Source: an uncultured Planctomycetales bacterium (GTDB lineage: Bacteria > Planctomycetota > Planctomycetia > Pirellulales > S012-138). From it: DNA of 64,000 nucleotides. The translations under genes were made by a program, and so were the position numbers. Below the pieces are notes generated by a model that did not search any database, was not told the origin of the DNA, and worked only from the letters and a program-made list of their open reading frames with translations. Shown in pieces: positions 8,104 to 16,272 of this stretch (positions within the stretch are counted from its first letter, which is position 1; every line of letters begins with the position of its first letter). Location of the stretch: NCBI GenBank assembly GCA_937982665.1, contig CALJLD010000036.1, positions 50,724-114,723 on the forward strand. The letters are read 5' to 3'.

Positions 8104-10343
8104 TGAATTGTGCCTCGCATTTTGTCGCGCTGAGCATCCGCAGTGCGATCGTGGTTGGTGTGTCCGTCTTTCAATTCCTGCGCAGGTCGTCCCGGAAGCG
8201 GTGGAACATCAGGCTCGATCAATTGTGGCTTGCCGACGGGTGGCAATAGAGGAGCAGAACCTTGCTCGTTGCTAGGCTTCGGTTGGGCAGCGAGTTTCTT
8301 CAGGTATTTGTCAGGATTGTCAATCAGGCTATCGCGACATCCTTCGCAGCAGATGAACACTATTTGATCAGCCACATTGACTTTCTTGGGAACACCCATC
8401 GAACCCAACGGATAATCTGCCACCGGACACATCACCTGAAGTTCGGCAGCGGCCTTGTCCTCGGGCGAAAGCTCTGCGAGTGCCGCTCGAATCTTTTTCT
8501 GTTCTTCACTCGTTGCGGAGTTCGGCTGCGAAAGCTTGGCAAGATGTTTGTCAGGCTCTGCTCGTAGACTTGACTCGCAACCGGCACAACAAATGAAGAC
8601 CGCTTGACCGTCGAGATCGATCTTCAACGGCACTCCCATCGAGCCCAAGACCTCTTCCGTCACTGGACAGATCACTTGTTTCTCGGCCAGAACTCGATCC
8701 TCTGCAGGCAGTTTCGCTAACTGTTCCAATGCGGCAGGGTCGAAGTCGGGGATCGACGTTGGCTTCAGCTTCGTCGGATCGATCAGCGATGGGTTACCGG
8801 AAAGTTGCATTGCTGAGTCAACTAAGAAGTTCCCTTTGGCAGCAACGAGTTCACCGGACTTAACACCGGTGCGAACAACAATCTGATCGCCTGTGAGGGG
8901 GCCAAGCACGACGGGACGAATCTCAAATCGCCCTGGCTCCGTTTCCACGTAAACAATGCTGCTATTTCCGGCCATCAGTACAGCATCTCGCGGTACTGTT
9001 AACGCCTCGCTGCTGTCTTCAGGCTGATCTGTGAAACCAAATTCTGCGGCGGGCACAAGTTCGACTCCACACAGCGGGCATTCGCCCGGCTCGTCCTCAA
9101 TGATGTGGGGATGTCGCGGGCTGATCCACTTGTCGGCCAATTCAGGATCGTAGATGGCTGTTTGATCCGAGTTGCTTAATGGGACGTTGATGCTGGCCTT
9201 GGCGTAGTCCCCAATCCGCAAGCGGCCGACGGGGTTGGGGATTACCACACGAACTCCAACAGTGCGCGTTTTCGGATCGACGTTCGGATCAATGAACGCT
9301 ACGCGGCCGATAAACACTTCGCCAGGGAGCGAATCGACTTCCGCTTCCACACGCTGACCATAGCGGACAGACGCGGCATCTTCAGGGAAGAGTCGGAGCA
9401 TCAGCCAGACGCTTGTCAGATCAGCCAACTCGTAGATCGCCTGCCCCTCCTCAAGGTACTGACCTTCGGTGACAAGCTTGTTGACGACGGTTCCGCTAAT
9501 CGGTGCTGTAATCTCAATTCGGCTATTGGCCTCTTGGGTCTGATCTAGCTCAGCGATTTGGCGATCTGTCATCCCCATCTCAACCAAACGCTGTCGCGAT
9601 GTCTTGAGCATCTCAGTACTGGACTGAATGACGGACTGCAAAGTCGCATTTTTCGATTTCGCAGCTGCATCCACTGCCAACAAGTAAGAAACCTGACTTG
9701 TATACAGTTTGGGGGAATAGAGCAGTGCCAGCTGGTCCCCTTGGGATACATGCACGCCAGTGTAGTCCGCGTGAAGTTTCTCGACTCGACCGGCCACGTA
9801 AGCAGACAGAGTCTTGCGGGCGCTTTCGTCGTAGTTCAATTCGCCGATCGCTCGCACGGTTCGCGTAACCGGCATGCTCTTAACTGACACTGTTTGAATA
9901 TTAGCGATCCGTCGGGCAGCAGTGGGGATGTGCACCGAATGCGGATCAGCATCGCCTCCTCCCTCCGTTAAAGGGACCAATTCCATTCCACACACCGGGC
10001 AACGCCCAGGAGCTTCCGACGGTGGCACGCACATCATCGGGCAGATGTACCGCTGACCCGACTCGGCAGCCGCTTGCACCTCTGTCATTTCCGCGCCAGT
10101 AAACCAGCCAAATCTCTGTGCCACGCCCAAGCCGACAAACAGCAACGCGAGACAGGAGAAAAACACGATTGGCTGCACGAGTGTCTTAATCCACCATCGA
10201 CGAGCGTTACGACGCTCTTTGCGCAGCTCTGCCAGACGGGGGTCCTCCGTCTCGGGCGGCGCATAAGGCGTCACATCTATAGGCGTCTCGCTTGTTGAGT
10301 TTTTGTCGAGCACGGCCGGATTGGTTTTGGGTTTGTCACTCAT
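8100..10343 (-). CDS. cusB: CusB-type periplasmic adaptor with four added metal-binding modules
   Basis: 747 residues; ordinary CusB is about 400. Order: cytoplasmic N-terminus, TM at 54-76, a heavy-metal-binding module (YICPMMCV...GRCPVCGMELVPL, 99-125), a membrane-fusion core with helical hairpin and beta-barrel (LSAYVAGRVEKLHADYTG; NKLVTEGQYLEEGQAIYELA), a second such module inserted near 400 (WISPRHPHI...CPLCGVELVPA), and two C-terminal CCxxC modules (CPVTEEVLGSMGVPLKIDLD...VFICCAGC and CPVADYPLGSMG...VFICCEGC). It bridges the CusA pump and outer-membrane channel; the extra modules probably collect or hand over copper. It is the first gene of the coupled pair. Confidence 0.9.
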   Translation of the reverse strand: MSDKPKTNPAVLDKNSTSETPIDVTPYAPPETEDPRLAELRKERRNARRWWIKTLVQPIVFFSCLALLFVGLGVAQRFGWFTGAEMTEVQAAAESGQRYICPMMCVPPSEAPGRCPVCGMELVPLTEGGGDADPHSVHIPTAARRIANIQTVSVKSMPVTRTVRAIGELNYDESARKTLSAYVAGRVEKLHADYTGVHVSQGDQLALLYSPKLYTSQVSYLLAVDAAAKSKNATLQSVIQSSTEMLKTSRQRLVEMGMTDRQIAELDQTQEANSRIEITAPISGTVVNKLVTEGQYLEEGQAIYELADLTSVWLMLRLFPEDAASVRYGQRVEAEVDSLPGEVFIGRVAFIDPNVDPKTRTVGVRVVIPNPVGRLRIGDYAKASINVPLSNSDQTAIYDPELADKWISPRHPHIIEDEPGECPLCGVELVPAAEFGFTDQPEDSSEALTVPRDAVLMAGNSSIVYVETEPGRFEIRPVVLGPLTGDQIVVRTGVKSGELVAAKGNFLVDSAMQLSGNPSLIDPTKLKPTSIPDFDPAALEQLAKLPAEDRVLAEKQVICPVTEEVLGSMGVPLKIDLDGQAVFICCAGCESSLRAEPDKHLAKLSQPNSATSEEQKKIRAALAELSPEDKAAAELQVMCPVADYPLGSMGVPKKVNVADQIVFICCEGCRDSLIDNPDKYLKKLAAQPKPSNEQGSAPLLPPVGKPQLIEPDVPPLPGRPAQELKDGHTNHDRTADAQRDKMRGTIQ

Positions 10344-10496
10344 AGGAGCCTCGACAGCTCACCGTTTGGTGAGCAGATGCCTTGTGAAGAAACGCGGTCT
10401 GGACGCGGTTTCACAACACGTGCGAACCGGGAAGAGACGCTGACAGGAGAACTCACCGCGCGGAAGTGCGCGCGCAGGGGTAGCGAGCGAAGTTGG

Positions 10497-10895
10497 CTAG
10501 GTCAGCCAGCGGCAGAGAGATGCCAGACGTTGATTGGTCGAGGCGGCGGCATGGTCTTCATCTGCGCTGCTCAACCAAGATTCGCAATGGGAATCGCTGG
10601 GGAGCACGATCGAACACAGTGACAACTGTGCCACGCTTTTTGACGTGGGGATCGTGTTGCCCGACGGGGGCGTGGCAGGCCGTTCCTCATTTGGCGGCCC
10701 ACATTGACAAACCCTTGCCGGCAAATTCGCTGTGCAACAGGAGGCTTGCACTGGCACTTCTGCCGTGCACATCCCGCAACAATCGGCTGCGCTCTGCTCG
10801 GAAGACTCGCACTTTGCCATCAAACCGGGCACGGTGCCGAGCACCAGTGCCGCGACGATCGCAAAGATCAGCGAGTTTTGAGCAAGCTTTGCCAT
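10497..10895 (-). CDS. Small secreted Cys-rich protein
   Basis: 132 residues with an N-terminal hydrophobic signal segment (SLIFAIVAALVLGTVPGLMA) followed by clustered cysteines (CESSEQSAADCCGMC, ASCC, CQC) and a C-terminal amphipathic stretch ending SLCRWL. I do not recognise a named family, but its architecture (signal, Cys pairs, Ser/Pro linker, hydrophobic C-terminus) recurs at 11756-12229 and 54546-54992, always next to metal-efflux genes. It probably chelates soft metals in the periplasm. No strong RBS is seen. About 150 bp separates it from the adaptor gene downstream, and nothing else was found in that gap. Confidence 0.65.
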   Translation of the reverse strand: MAKLAQNSLIFAIVAALVLGTVPGLMAKCESSEQSAADCCGMCTAEVPVQASCCTANLPARVCQCGPPNEERPATPPSGNTIPTSKSVAQLSLCSIVLPSDSHCESWLSSADEDHAAASTNQRLASLCRWLT

Positions 10896-11038
10896 ATCTG
10901 AAAATCTACCACGGACAAGAATTCAGCCGTCAATTATTACCCAGTTTCTCAAGCGGTCAAGATCAATGTTCCGCCGGATTCCGCATTGAAAAAACGTCTG
11001 ACACATCCTACTGTCAAAAGACTTGGCCCCGAGCCGTG

Positions 11039-11395
11039 CTACTTGGGAATTTTCGCCAGGTACTTCTCGGGGTCGTTTTCTAGGCTGTTCTGACAGCCCG
11101 CGCAACAGATAAAAACATCCTGGCCTGCGACGGTCACCTTGATAGGAACCCCCATGGATCCCAGCGGCTCGTCCGTCACGGGGCAGATTTTCTGCTTTTC
11201 GGCGAGCTCACGATCCGCCGCCGAAAGCTTGGCCAACTGTGCTGAATTCTCGTCCGAGCCATGTTCATGGCCGCCATGGTTTTCGTTCGCGCTTTGACCT
11301 GACTGGGGCTCGACTTCCGGTGCGCCACAACCAGAAAGTAACAAAGCTAGAGCGGCGGCAACCGGAGCAAAGACTTTGAGCGTTAAGACAGACAT
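11039..11395 (-). CDS. Lipoprotein with one CP...CCxxC metal-binding module
   Basis: 118 residues. The lipoprotein signal ends in LLLSGC (about residue 23). A His-rich linker (NENHGGHEHGSDEN) follows, then a single module, ICPVTDEPLGSMGVPIKV with VFICCAGC, very close to the two C-terminal modules of the CusB-type adaptor at 8100-10343 and to the lipoprotein at 30491-30874. It looks like a free-standing, membrane-anchored version of that module and may pass metal to the adaptor. The RBS GAGAA/CAGGAG precedes the ATG. Confidence 0.75.
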   Translation of the reverse strand: MSVLTLKVFAPVAAALALLLSGCGAPEVEPQSGQSANENHGGHEHGSDENSAQLAKLSAADRELAEKQKICPVTDEPLGSMGVPIKVTVAGQDVFICCAGCQNSLENDPEKYLAKIPK

Positions 11396-11461
11396 GGAGT
11401 TCTCCTGACGTTTGGATGTTTTGAGACTGAAGCGATGCAGTGTGACACGACATCGTGTGAG

Positions 11462-11599
11462 TCATTTACAACTTGCACAGTGACCACTCCCGGACGTGGT
11501 GCTCGGCGATCCTGATCGACTTCCGACTGACTGACAGCCCACAACGGCGAACAATGTGACGACAAGCATCAATGCAAAGAAGAATCGATAGAGAGACAT
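11462..11599 (-). CDS. Very small lipoprotein ending in CxxC
   Basis: 45 residues starting at the ATG at 11599, which has a good RBS (GGAGGAG). The lipobox is AVVGC (about residue 22) and the mature peptide is only about 24 residues, Ser/Gly-rich, ending HCASCK. The whole mature chain is therefore a short tether carrying a His-Cys-x-x-Cys metal site. It lies between two other Cys-rich genes on the same strand. The function is not known; metal binding is inferred. Confidence 0.6.
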   Translation of the reverse strand: MSLYRFFFALMLVVTLFAVVGCQSVGSRSGSPSTTSGSGHCASCK

Positions 11600-11755
11600 C
11601 CTAGTCTCCTCCGTGGAAAGAGTGACGCTAGTTAAGGAATGCGCAACGCGCACGACTGACGTGGTAACAACACGCGTCCGTTCAACAAGAAAACTGCGCG
11701 AGGAGGCCGACCAAGAATTCACGGCTGAAGCGCGCAGGGGTAGAGCTGCTGCTGC

Positions 11756-12229
11756 CTAGAGTGTAAACCGGCAGAGAACGGCGCAGCGCTCCGCCGCGTC
11801 GAGAGCCGCGGAGAGCGCGGCGAAGAAGACGTCCTGCTTTGCTTGTGATGCCGTGAGCGACGCCATTTCCCAATCAATTGGGAGGCAAATCAGGTTTGTG
11901 CTGGATGACTCGTTGCTTGAGACGGGTGGCGTGGCGGGAATGTTGCCCGAATCGGTGCCACAGTGGCACGATGTGCCGCATCCCTCACGCGTCGGTCCAT
12001 TTGAGCTACAGCAAGAAGACATCTTGGACGTTGTCTTGCTGCAGCAGTTGCTTGCAGTTTCGGTGGGAATCTGATTCGAGCAGCAGCACGGCTGGCTTTC
12101 TACCCCCGAGCAGCAACTCTCGCCATCACTCGCGCAACCGCAACTGATTGCGGGTGTGCCTTGCACGCTGACTGCCATGGCCGCAAGCCAGATGAGCAAT
12201 CGCGCAGTGAGTTGGCTCAAAGGAATCAT
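11756..12229 (-). CDS. Small secreted Cys-rich protein, paralogue-like
   Basis: 157 residues from the ATG at 12229 (AGAGA upstream; an ATG at 12253 is also possible). A signal segment (LLIWLAAMAVSVQGTPA) is followed by at least fourteen cysteines, many as CC or CCC (SCCSG, CCCSN, NCCSK, SCCSS), then CHCGTDSG, a Ser/Pro linker and a helical C-terminus ending ERCAVLCRFTL. Architecture matches the proteins at 10497-10895 and 54546-54992. No recognised domain; a periplasmic soft-metal sponge is the simplest reading. Confidence 0.65.
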   Translation of the reverse strand: MIPLSQLTARLLIWLAAMAVSVQGTPAISCGCASDGESCCSGVESQPCCCSNQIPTETASNCCSKTTSKMSSCCSSNGPTREGCGTSCHCGTDSGNIPATPPVSSNESSSTNLICLPIDWEMASLTASQAKQDVFFAALSAALDAAERCAVLCRFTL

Positions 12230-12374
12230 GTCGGTCTCTGCTTTGTTTGGCAATCTGCCAAAAGGCAGCGCTAGGCGCTACTATCGGCACGCGCAGCTTC
12301 GCTCGGCCAGAATATCTCAGCCGAAATCGACTGCCATCAGCTAGCAGTCTTCCCACCAAGTTGCCAGTCTTTCG

Positions 12375-12611
12375 CTACTTGGATTGGCAGCAGGCTGGGG
12401 GAGCGTTGTCGGATGGTTGGGGGTGATCACCGACAGGGCATTCATCGCTACAGATCAGCTTGCCGGTAATTGGACAAACGATCTTTCCTGGACAGTCGAT
12501 CCTCGCGTCGTCCTTCCATGCGTCATCTGTCGCATTCGCTAACCCATAGGCGCCGGCGGCACCAGTCAGTACAGCCAATAGCCCGACAGACCAAAGTGCT
12601 TTGATCTTCAT
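12375..12611 (-). CDS. Small secreted protein with Cys pairs
   Basis: 78 residues from the ATG at 12611 (GGAG four bases upstream). A signal peptide (LWSVGLLAVLTGAAGAYGLA) leads into a short mature part with DCPGKIVCPITGKLICSDEC and a terminal PPACCQSK. The CP-x-TGK-x-x-CSDEC pattern resembles the half-modules found in the larger metal-binding proteins here. It is on the same strand and in the same run as the copper genes. Family not recognised. Confidence 0.6.
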   Translation of the reverse strand: MKIKALWSVGLLAVLTGAAGAYGLANATDDAWKDDARIDCPGKIVCPITGKLICSDECPVGDHPQPSDNAPPACCQSK

Positions 12612-12758
12612 AACGTGCTCCATATCTGAAAGGGGAAATGTGACTGAGGCCATTCTACACCCCGTACCTAGCTCCAGGGTCAAGCGCGTTTTGTGCAAAT
12701 GCGCGATGATGTCGAATCTTTGCGCTCCGGGGCTTTTGGCTGATCGTATTGCGAAGAG

Positions 12759-13562
12759 TCATTCGTAATAGCAACGCTGTATCACCGGGAACATCACCTT
12801 TGTCCCTGCTGGCACAATCACATGATCCACATGCCCTGACGAGAGCGGCTCGGCGATGACGCAATGGATGTGTGTGTGCGAACGCATTTGGGTGAAGACG
12901 CCGCCGTCGTTCTTGGAAAAGAAGCCGACCAGCAACGCCGGCCCGGATTCCTGGGTGAGATTCACGGCGGCCTTCACATGATCCTCGTGCGAACTAGAGC
13001 CATCCGGCAAACGGCTGCCATCAATTACATGCCAGCGAAGGTCGCGGAACTCACCTTCGATTCGGAAGGGGATTCGCTTGTTCACATCCAGTCCGACCGC
13101 AGTCACCATTTTGGCGATCTCCTCGTCGAGCGAAACGAAGAGGATTTCCTGCTCCGTCTCCATTGTTTGCCACGCGGTGACTTTCGCGGATACCAGCATA
13201 GCGACGGCAGCGCTCGACTCCGTGAGCTTCTTTGTCCGGGCTTTCTCTTCGCCATCTGGATAAGAGAGATACGCGACGCCGTCGACAATCGTAACCTCGC
13301 CTTGCAAATCAGCCAGCGCGCCGACGCCGAAAACATGCTCGCCCGGGAACAAGGTGTCCAACTCAATGGCTGCGCCGATTGTGCCTGCGTGCATCACCTG
13401 CCTTAGATTGCCGTGGACCTTGACTTCAAGCTCGTCCGCAACTTGAGGAGATAATGCCGACATCACAAACGTGTGGCTGGGCTCGTCGCTGTGTTCGTTA
13501 CGTCCACAGTTGAAGCAACAAAAAAACACGCCGGCGAAAACAAGACCGGGAAGAGAAAGCAT
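12759..13562 (-). CDS. Acetolactate-decarboxylase-like lipoprotein
   Basis: 267 residues from the ATG at 13562 (CGGAG seven bases upstream), which places a lipoprotein signal at the N-terminus (FFCCFNC). The fold signature of alpha-acetolactate decarboxylase is visible: HVFGVGALADLQGEVTIVDG followed by VAYLSYPDG, and near the C-terminus HTHIHCVIAEPLSSGHVDHV, which corresponds to the zinc-binding H-x-H...GHV segment of that enzyme. Being secreted and in a metal operon, it may not make acetoin; another zinc-dependent role is possible. It is the first gene of the minus-strand run. Confidence 0.65.
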   Translation of the reverse strand: MLSLPGLVFAGVFFCCFNCGRNEHSDEPSHTFVMSALSPQVADELEVKVHGNLRQVMHAGTIGAAIELDTLFPGEHVFGVGALADLQGEVTIVDGVAYLSYPDGEEKARTKKLTESSAAVAMLVSAKVTAWQTMETEQEILFVSLDEEIAKMVTAVGLDVNKRIPFRIEGEFRDLRWHVIDGSRLPDGSSSHEDHVKAAVNLTQESGPALLVGFFSKNDGGVFTQMRSHTHIHCVIAEPLSSGHVDHVIVPAGTKVMFPVIQRCYYE

Positions 13563-13728
13563 CGTCGGACTCCGTTTGATTGAATCTGAAAGCTCAAAGT
13601 TGGAAACTAAAACGGCAAAGCCCGTACCGCTTGCCAATAGTTAGGTATCTCGACAATTTGGACTAGGGTCCACAGCCGGAAGTTTCGCCGACCGCGGAAA
13701 ACCAGGTGCCCCGGGTTATCCCCAAAAG

Positions 13729-14205
13729 ATGCATGGGATGAAGATGTCACCGGAGTTCATGCAGAAGATCTGGTCGACCCGTGAAATGCACGGCATGCGG
13801 GCTACTGCCGCCATGTCAATTATGGGCTTGATGACGGCCATGCGTGTGCTGCCTGAGGATCTGTATGATCGAGTCATGGAAACCGAAGAAGAGATTCCCA
13901 AAGGCGACATCTTCGCGGAAATCGTTCGACGTTTCGGTGAGCCTGAGAAATACGGACGGGCGCCCATAATGATGCATGACATGCATTGGGCCTTATGCGG
14001 CTTTGCAATCTCTAGTGTGCGGCATCGACTCACCGCGATGCTTGAGCGACGCCTCCCGAGCCAAGGCACAAGAGGTCTCTGGAGAACGACTACGCTCTGG
14101 ATAGGTCTTCCAACTTCAACAACAGCTGAGAATCGATTTCAGATGACATCCGCCAAAGCGCATTCTTCCGTGCACCTCCGTTCTGCGATGCGAGGACAAC
14201 TCTAG
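13729..14205 (+). CDS. Hypothetical Met/His-rich protein, possibly a remnant
   Basis: The first 95 codons look like real protein: MHGMKMSPEFMQKIWSTREM, an alpha-helical stretch with AAMSIMGLMTAMRVLPEDLY, an acidic helix, and MMHDMHWAL. The Met/His pattern recalls copper-site proteins. After about residue 100 the composition changes to Arg/Thr/Ser-rich sequence without secondary-structure pattern, which suggests a frameshift or truncation. No RBS is seen before the ATG at 13729. It is divergent from the decarboxylase-like gene. Family not recognised. Confidence 0.35.
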   Translation: MHGMKMSPEFMQKIWSTREMHGMRATAAMSIMGLMTAMRVLPEDLYDRVMETEEEIPKGDIFAEIVRRFGEPEKYGRAPIMMHDMHWALCGFAISSVRHRLTAMLERRLPSQGTRGLWRTTTLWIGLPTSTTAENRFQMTSAKAHSSVHLRSAMRGQL

Positions 14206-14271
14206 TGGTGTAAGCGAGTGATAAATTCCTCGAACCTCGATAATCGTCCTTCTTCGGACATGCCCGGACCG

Positions 14272-14781
14272 TCAACTTGCTACGAACACTACGACTGCCT
14301 CTAAAGGGAAGGCAATCGAGGTCGCCAAGGTTACGATCTGGAAGACGGTCATCTGAACATCGTCACGACGAAATGTGTAGGCCTGCAAAGACACTGCAAG
14401 GCATACAAAGAATCCGAGTATGCTTGTTGCAATAGCAGAAAGAACCAGGGCCAAGTGCATAGTTCCCGAGTTACGCTGGAACACGTAGAACAACACGCCA
14501 TTTGCGATGCTGACAAGCACAACAAGTGTTAATGGCAGCGCCGCACACAGACACATCCACCACGCGATTCGTCGCCGATGGACCGAATATTCTCCGCTTG
14601 GCTTGGACTGAAGTGCCATCGCAGCCGCGAAAGCAAATAACGCAACAAGCATCACATTCAACCTCGCCCCGACACTCGGCAAGATGCGCCATGCGAGAAA
14701 AACGACGGCGCAAAGCAGCACGATTGCCAACAGTGTACGAACCGAGAATTGATGCCAATTGCTTTTTTCCATCTCCGCCAC
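14272..14781 (-). CDS. Four-helix membrane protein with planctomycete-type N-terminus
   Basis: 169 residues (GTG at 14781; an ATG three codons on is equally likely). The N-terminus HQFSVRTLLAIVLLCAVVFL is a segment widely seen in planctomycete membrane proteins. Hydrophobic segments follow at about 39-56, 74-95, 107-132 and 145-168. No catalytic or metal motif is seen. Role unknown; it is useful mainly as a taxonomic hint. Confidence 0.6.
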   Translation of the reverse strand: MAEMEKSNWHQFSVRTLLAIVLLCAVVFLAWRILPSVGARLNVMLVALFAFAAAMALQSKPSGEYSVHRRRIAWWMCLCAALPLTLVVLVSIANGVLFYVFQRNSGTMHLALVLSAIATSILGFFVCLAVSLQAYTFRRDDVQMTVFQIVTLATSIAFPLEAVVVFVAS

Positions 14782-14954
14782 CTGAGCAAGTGGAACGCAG
14801 GCAAACTACTTCAAAATGTCTTGGCTCGACGTCGCAACATACGTTGATGCGATAGTTGTTTGATGTTGCCGCATATGGACAGTGATTCTCCGTCGAGTTG
14901 CTAATTCGCTCATTGCATCCGAGGGAAGAATTCTACACCGCACCGAAAAAAGTC

Positions 14955-14986
14955 TTGACTCCGTAGTATGGTCCAGGGTCGATAAT
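14955..14986 (+). promoter_or_regulatory. MerR-type promoter/operator
   Basis: TTGACT (14955-14960) and GATAAT (14981-14986) are separated by 20 bp, longer than the usual 17, as in MerR-family promoters such as that of zntA. The spacer holds an imperfect dyad (GACTCCG ... CAGGGTC). It lies 17 bp before the merR-like ATG and would drive the merR/HMA-MauE pair, with the regulator controlling itself. Confidence 0.6.
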
Positions 14987-15003
14987 AACCCACGGAGGTC
15001 AAG

Positions 15004-15429
15004 ATGAACGCACTCAGCATTGGACAAGTGGCGAAGCAGGCAGGTGTAGGTGTCGAGACGGTCCGCTATTACGAACGCCGTGGGTTACTCGAAGAACCTG
15101 ATCGCAAAGCCTCCGGCTATCGGCAGTATGACGACCAGGCAGTCGCGATCTTGAGGTTCATCCGCCGCGCCAAAGAGCTTGGATTCACCCTCAAAGAAAT
15201 CAAAGGCCTGCTGGCACTGCGACTGGACAGTTCCGCATCTCGCTCAGACGTTCGGGCCCTTGCGAAGACGAAAGTCGCGGACATCGAGGAGCGGATCGCA
15301 GACCTGCAACGGATGAGGGACGCCCTGCAGCTCCTCGTGCAGAAATGTAAGGGCCATGGCCGCGCAAGCGGCTGCCCAATTCTCGTTGCCCTGCAGGATT
15401 CAAGTCCGTGCGAAGACAAATCAACGTAA
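15004..15429 (+). CDS. MerR-family metal-responsive regulator
   Basis: 141 residues with RBS GGAGG at 14994. The N-terminal winged helix is clear (LSIGQVAKQAGVGVETVRYYERRGLLEEP), followed by GYRQYDDQAVAILRFIRRAKELGFTLKEI and the long dimerisation helix. In the metal-binding end, cysteines corresponding to MerR C117 and C126 are kept (VQKCKGHGRASGCP) and another Cys is near the C-terminus, but the position of MerR C82 is Ser/Arg. It is therefore unlikely to be a strict Hg(II) MerR and is closer to the ZntR/CadR type. It is followed 16 bp later by the HMA-MauE gene. Confidence 0.9.
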   Translation: MNALSIGQVAKQAGVGVETVRYYERRGLLEEPDRKASGYRQYDDQAVAILRFIRRAKELGFTLKEIKGLLALRLDSSASRSDVRALAKTKVADIEERIADLQRMRDALQLLVQKCKGHGRASGCPILVALQDSSPCEDKST

Positions 15430-15445
15430 GTCAGGAGACCCTTCA

Positions 15446-16207
15446 ATGGCAGCTCAACAGTTTAGAACGAATCTCAATTGCGGCCGATGCGTTTCCAAAG
15501 TCAAACCGCAGCTAGACGCGGAAGAGACGATTACCAGTTGGTCGGTTGATCTGGACCATCCAGACAAGGTCCTGACCATTGAAGGGGAGAACATCTCTCC
15601 CGAAACGATTCAACGCCGACTGGCGGAAGCTGGATTCCAGGTCTTGGGGTCGGCCGCCGAAGGGCCTGAACACGATCCGCCGGTTTCGGAAGCAGACGAC
15701 AAGAAGCCATTCCTGGTGACCTATCGACCGTTGTTGCTTGTGTTCGCTTACTTAGTTGGACTGGTGGCGCTTGGCGAATTGGTGGCAGGCAATCTCGACG
15801 GCATGCGCGCCATGGGGAACTTCATGGGCGGCTTCTTCTTCGCATTTTCCTTTTTCAAGCTGCTCGACTTACGAGGGTTTGTCGACTCCTTCCAAACCTA
15901 TGATGTCCTCGCCCGTCGTCTTCGAGCTTATGGGCTTATTTATCCCTTCTTGGAACTGGGATTGGGGATCGCATATGTACTGGAATTCGCCCCGTTGACC
16001 ACGAACATCACAACGCTCCTCATTATGGGCATCGGAATCATTGGAGTGACACAGGCATTGCTTAACAAGCGACAAATCAAGTGTGCCTGCCTGGGCACCG
16101 TCTTTAACTTGCCAATGTCCAAAGTGACGTTCGTCGAGGACGCTCTCATGGGTGCGATGGCATTGGTAATGATCGCACAGATCGCAGTTACGGCCACGGC
16201 AAGCTGA
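15446..16207 (+). CDS. HMA domain fused to MauE/DoxX-like membrane protein
   Basis: 253 residues from the ATG at 15446 (CAGGAGA upstream). Residues 1-70 form a heavy-metal-associated domain with the binding loop LNCGRCVSKV. After an acidic linker come about four TM helices (from YRPLLLVFAYLVGLVALGEL to MGAMALVMIAQIAV) with the MauE-like feature CACLGTVFNLPMSKVTFVED. MauE-like proteins transport electrons or substrates for thiol chemistry in some systems; here the HMA fusion and MerR control suggest metal import or trafficking, like MerT-MerP fused in one chain. Specificity unknown. Confidence 0.8.
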   Translation: MAAQQFRTNLNCGRCVSKVKPQLDAEETITSWSVDLDHPDKVLTIEGENISPETIQRRLAEAGFQVLGSAAEGPEHDPPVSEADDKKPFLVTYRPLLLVFAYLVGLVALGELVAGNLDGMRAMGNFMGGFFFAFSFFKLLDLRGFVDSFQTYDVLARRLRAYGLIYPFLELGLGIAYVLEFAPLTTNITTLLIMGIGIIGVTQALLNKRQIKCACLGTVFNLPMSKVTFVEDALMGAMALVMIAQIAVTATAS

Positions 16208-16272
16208 ATTCCGCTTTGCAGCAAACCAGGAGCATCGCGCAAACCATGCTCGGTGGATTGGCAATGATCATA

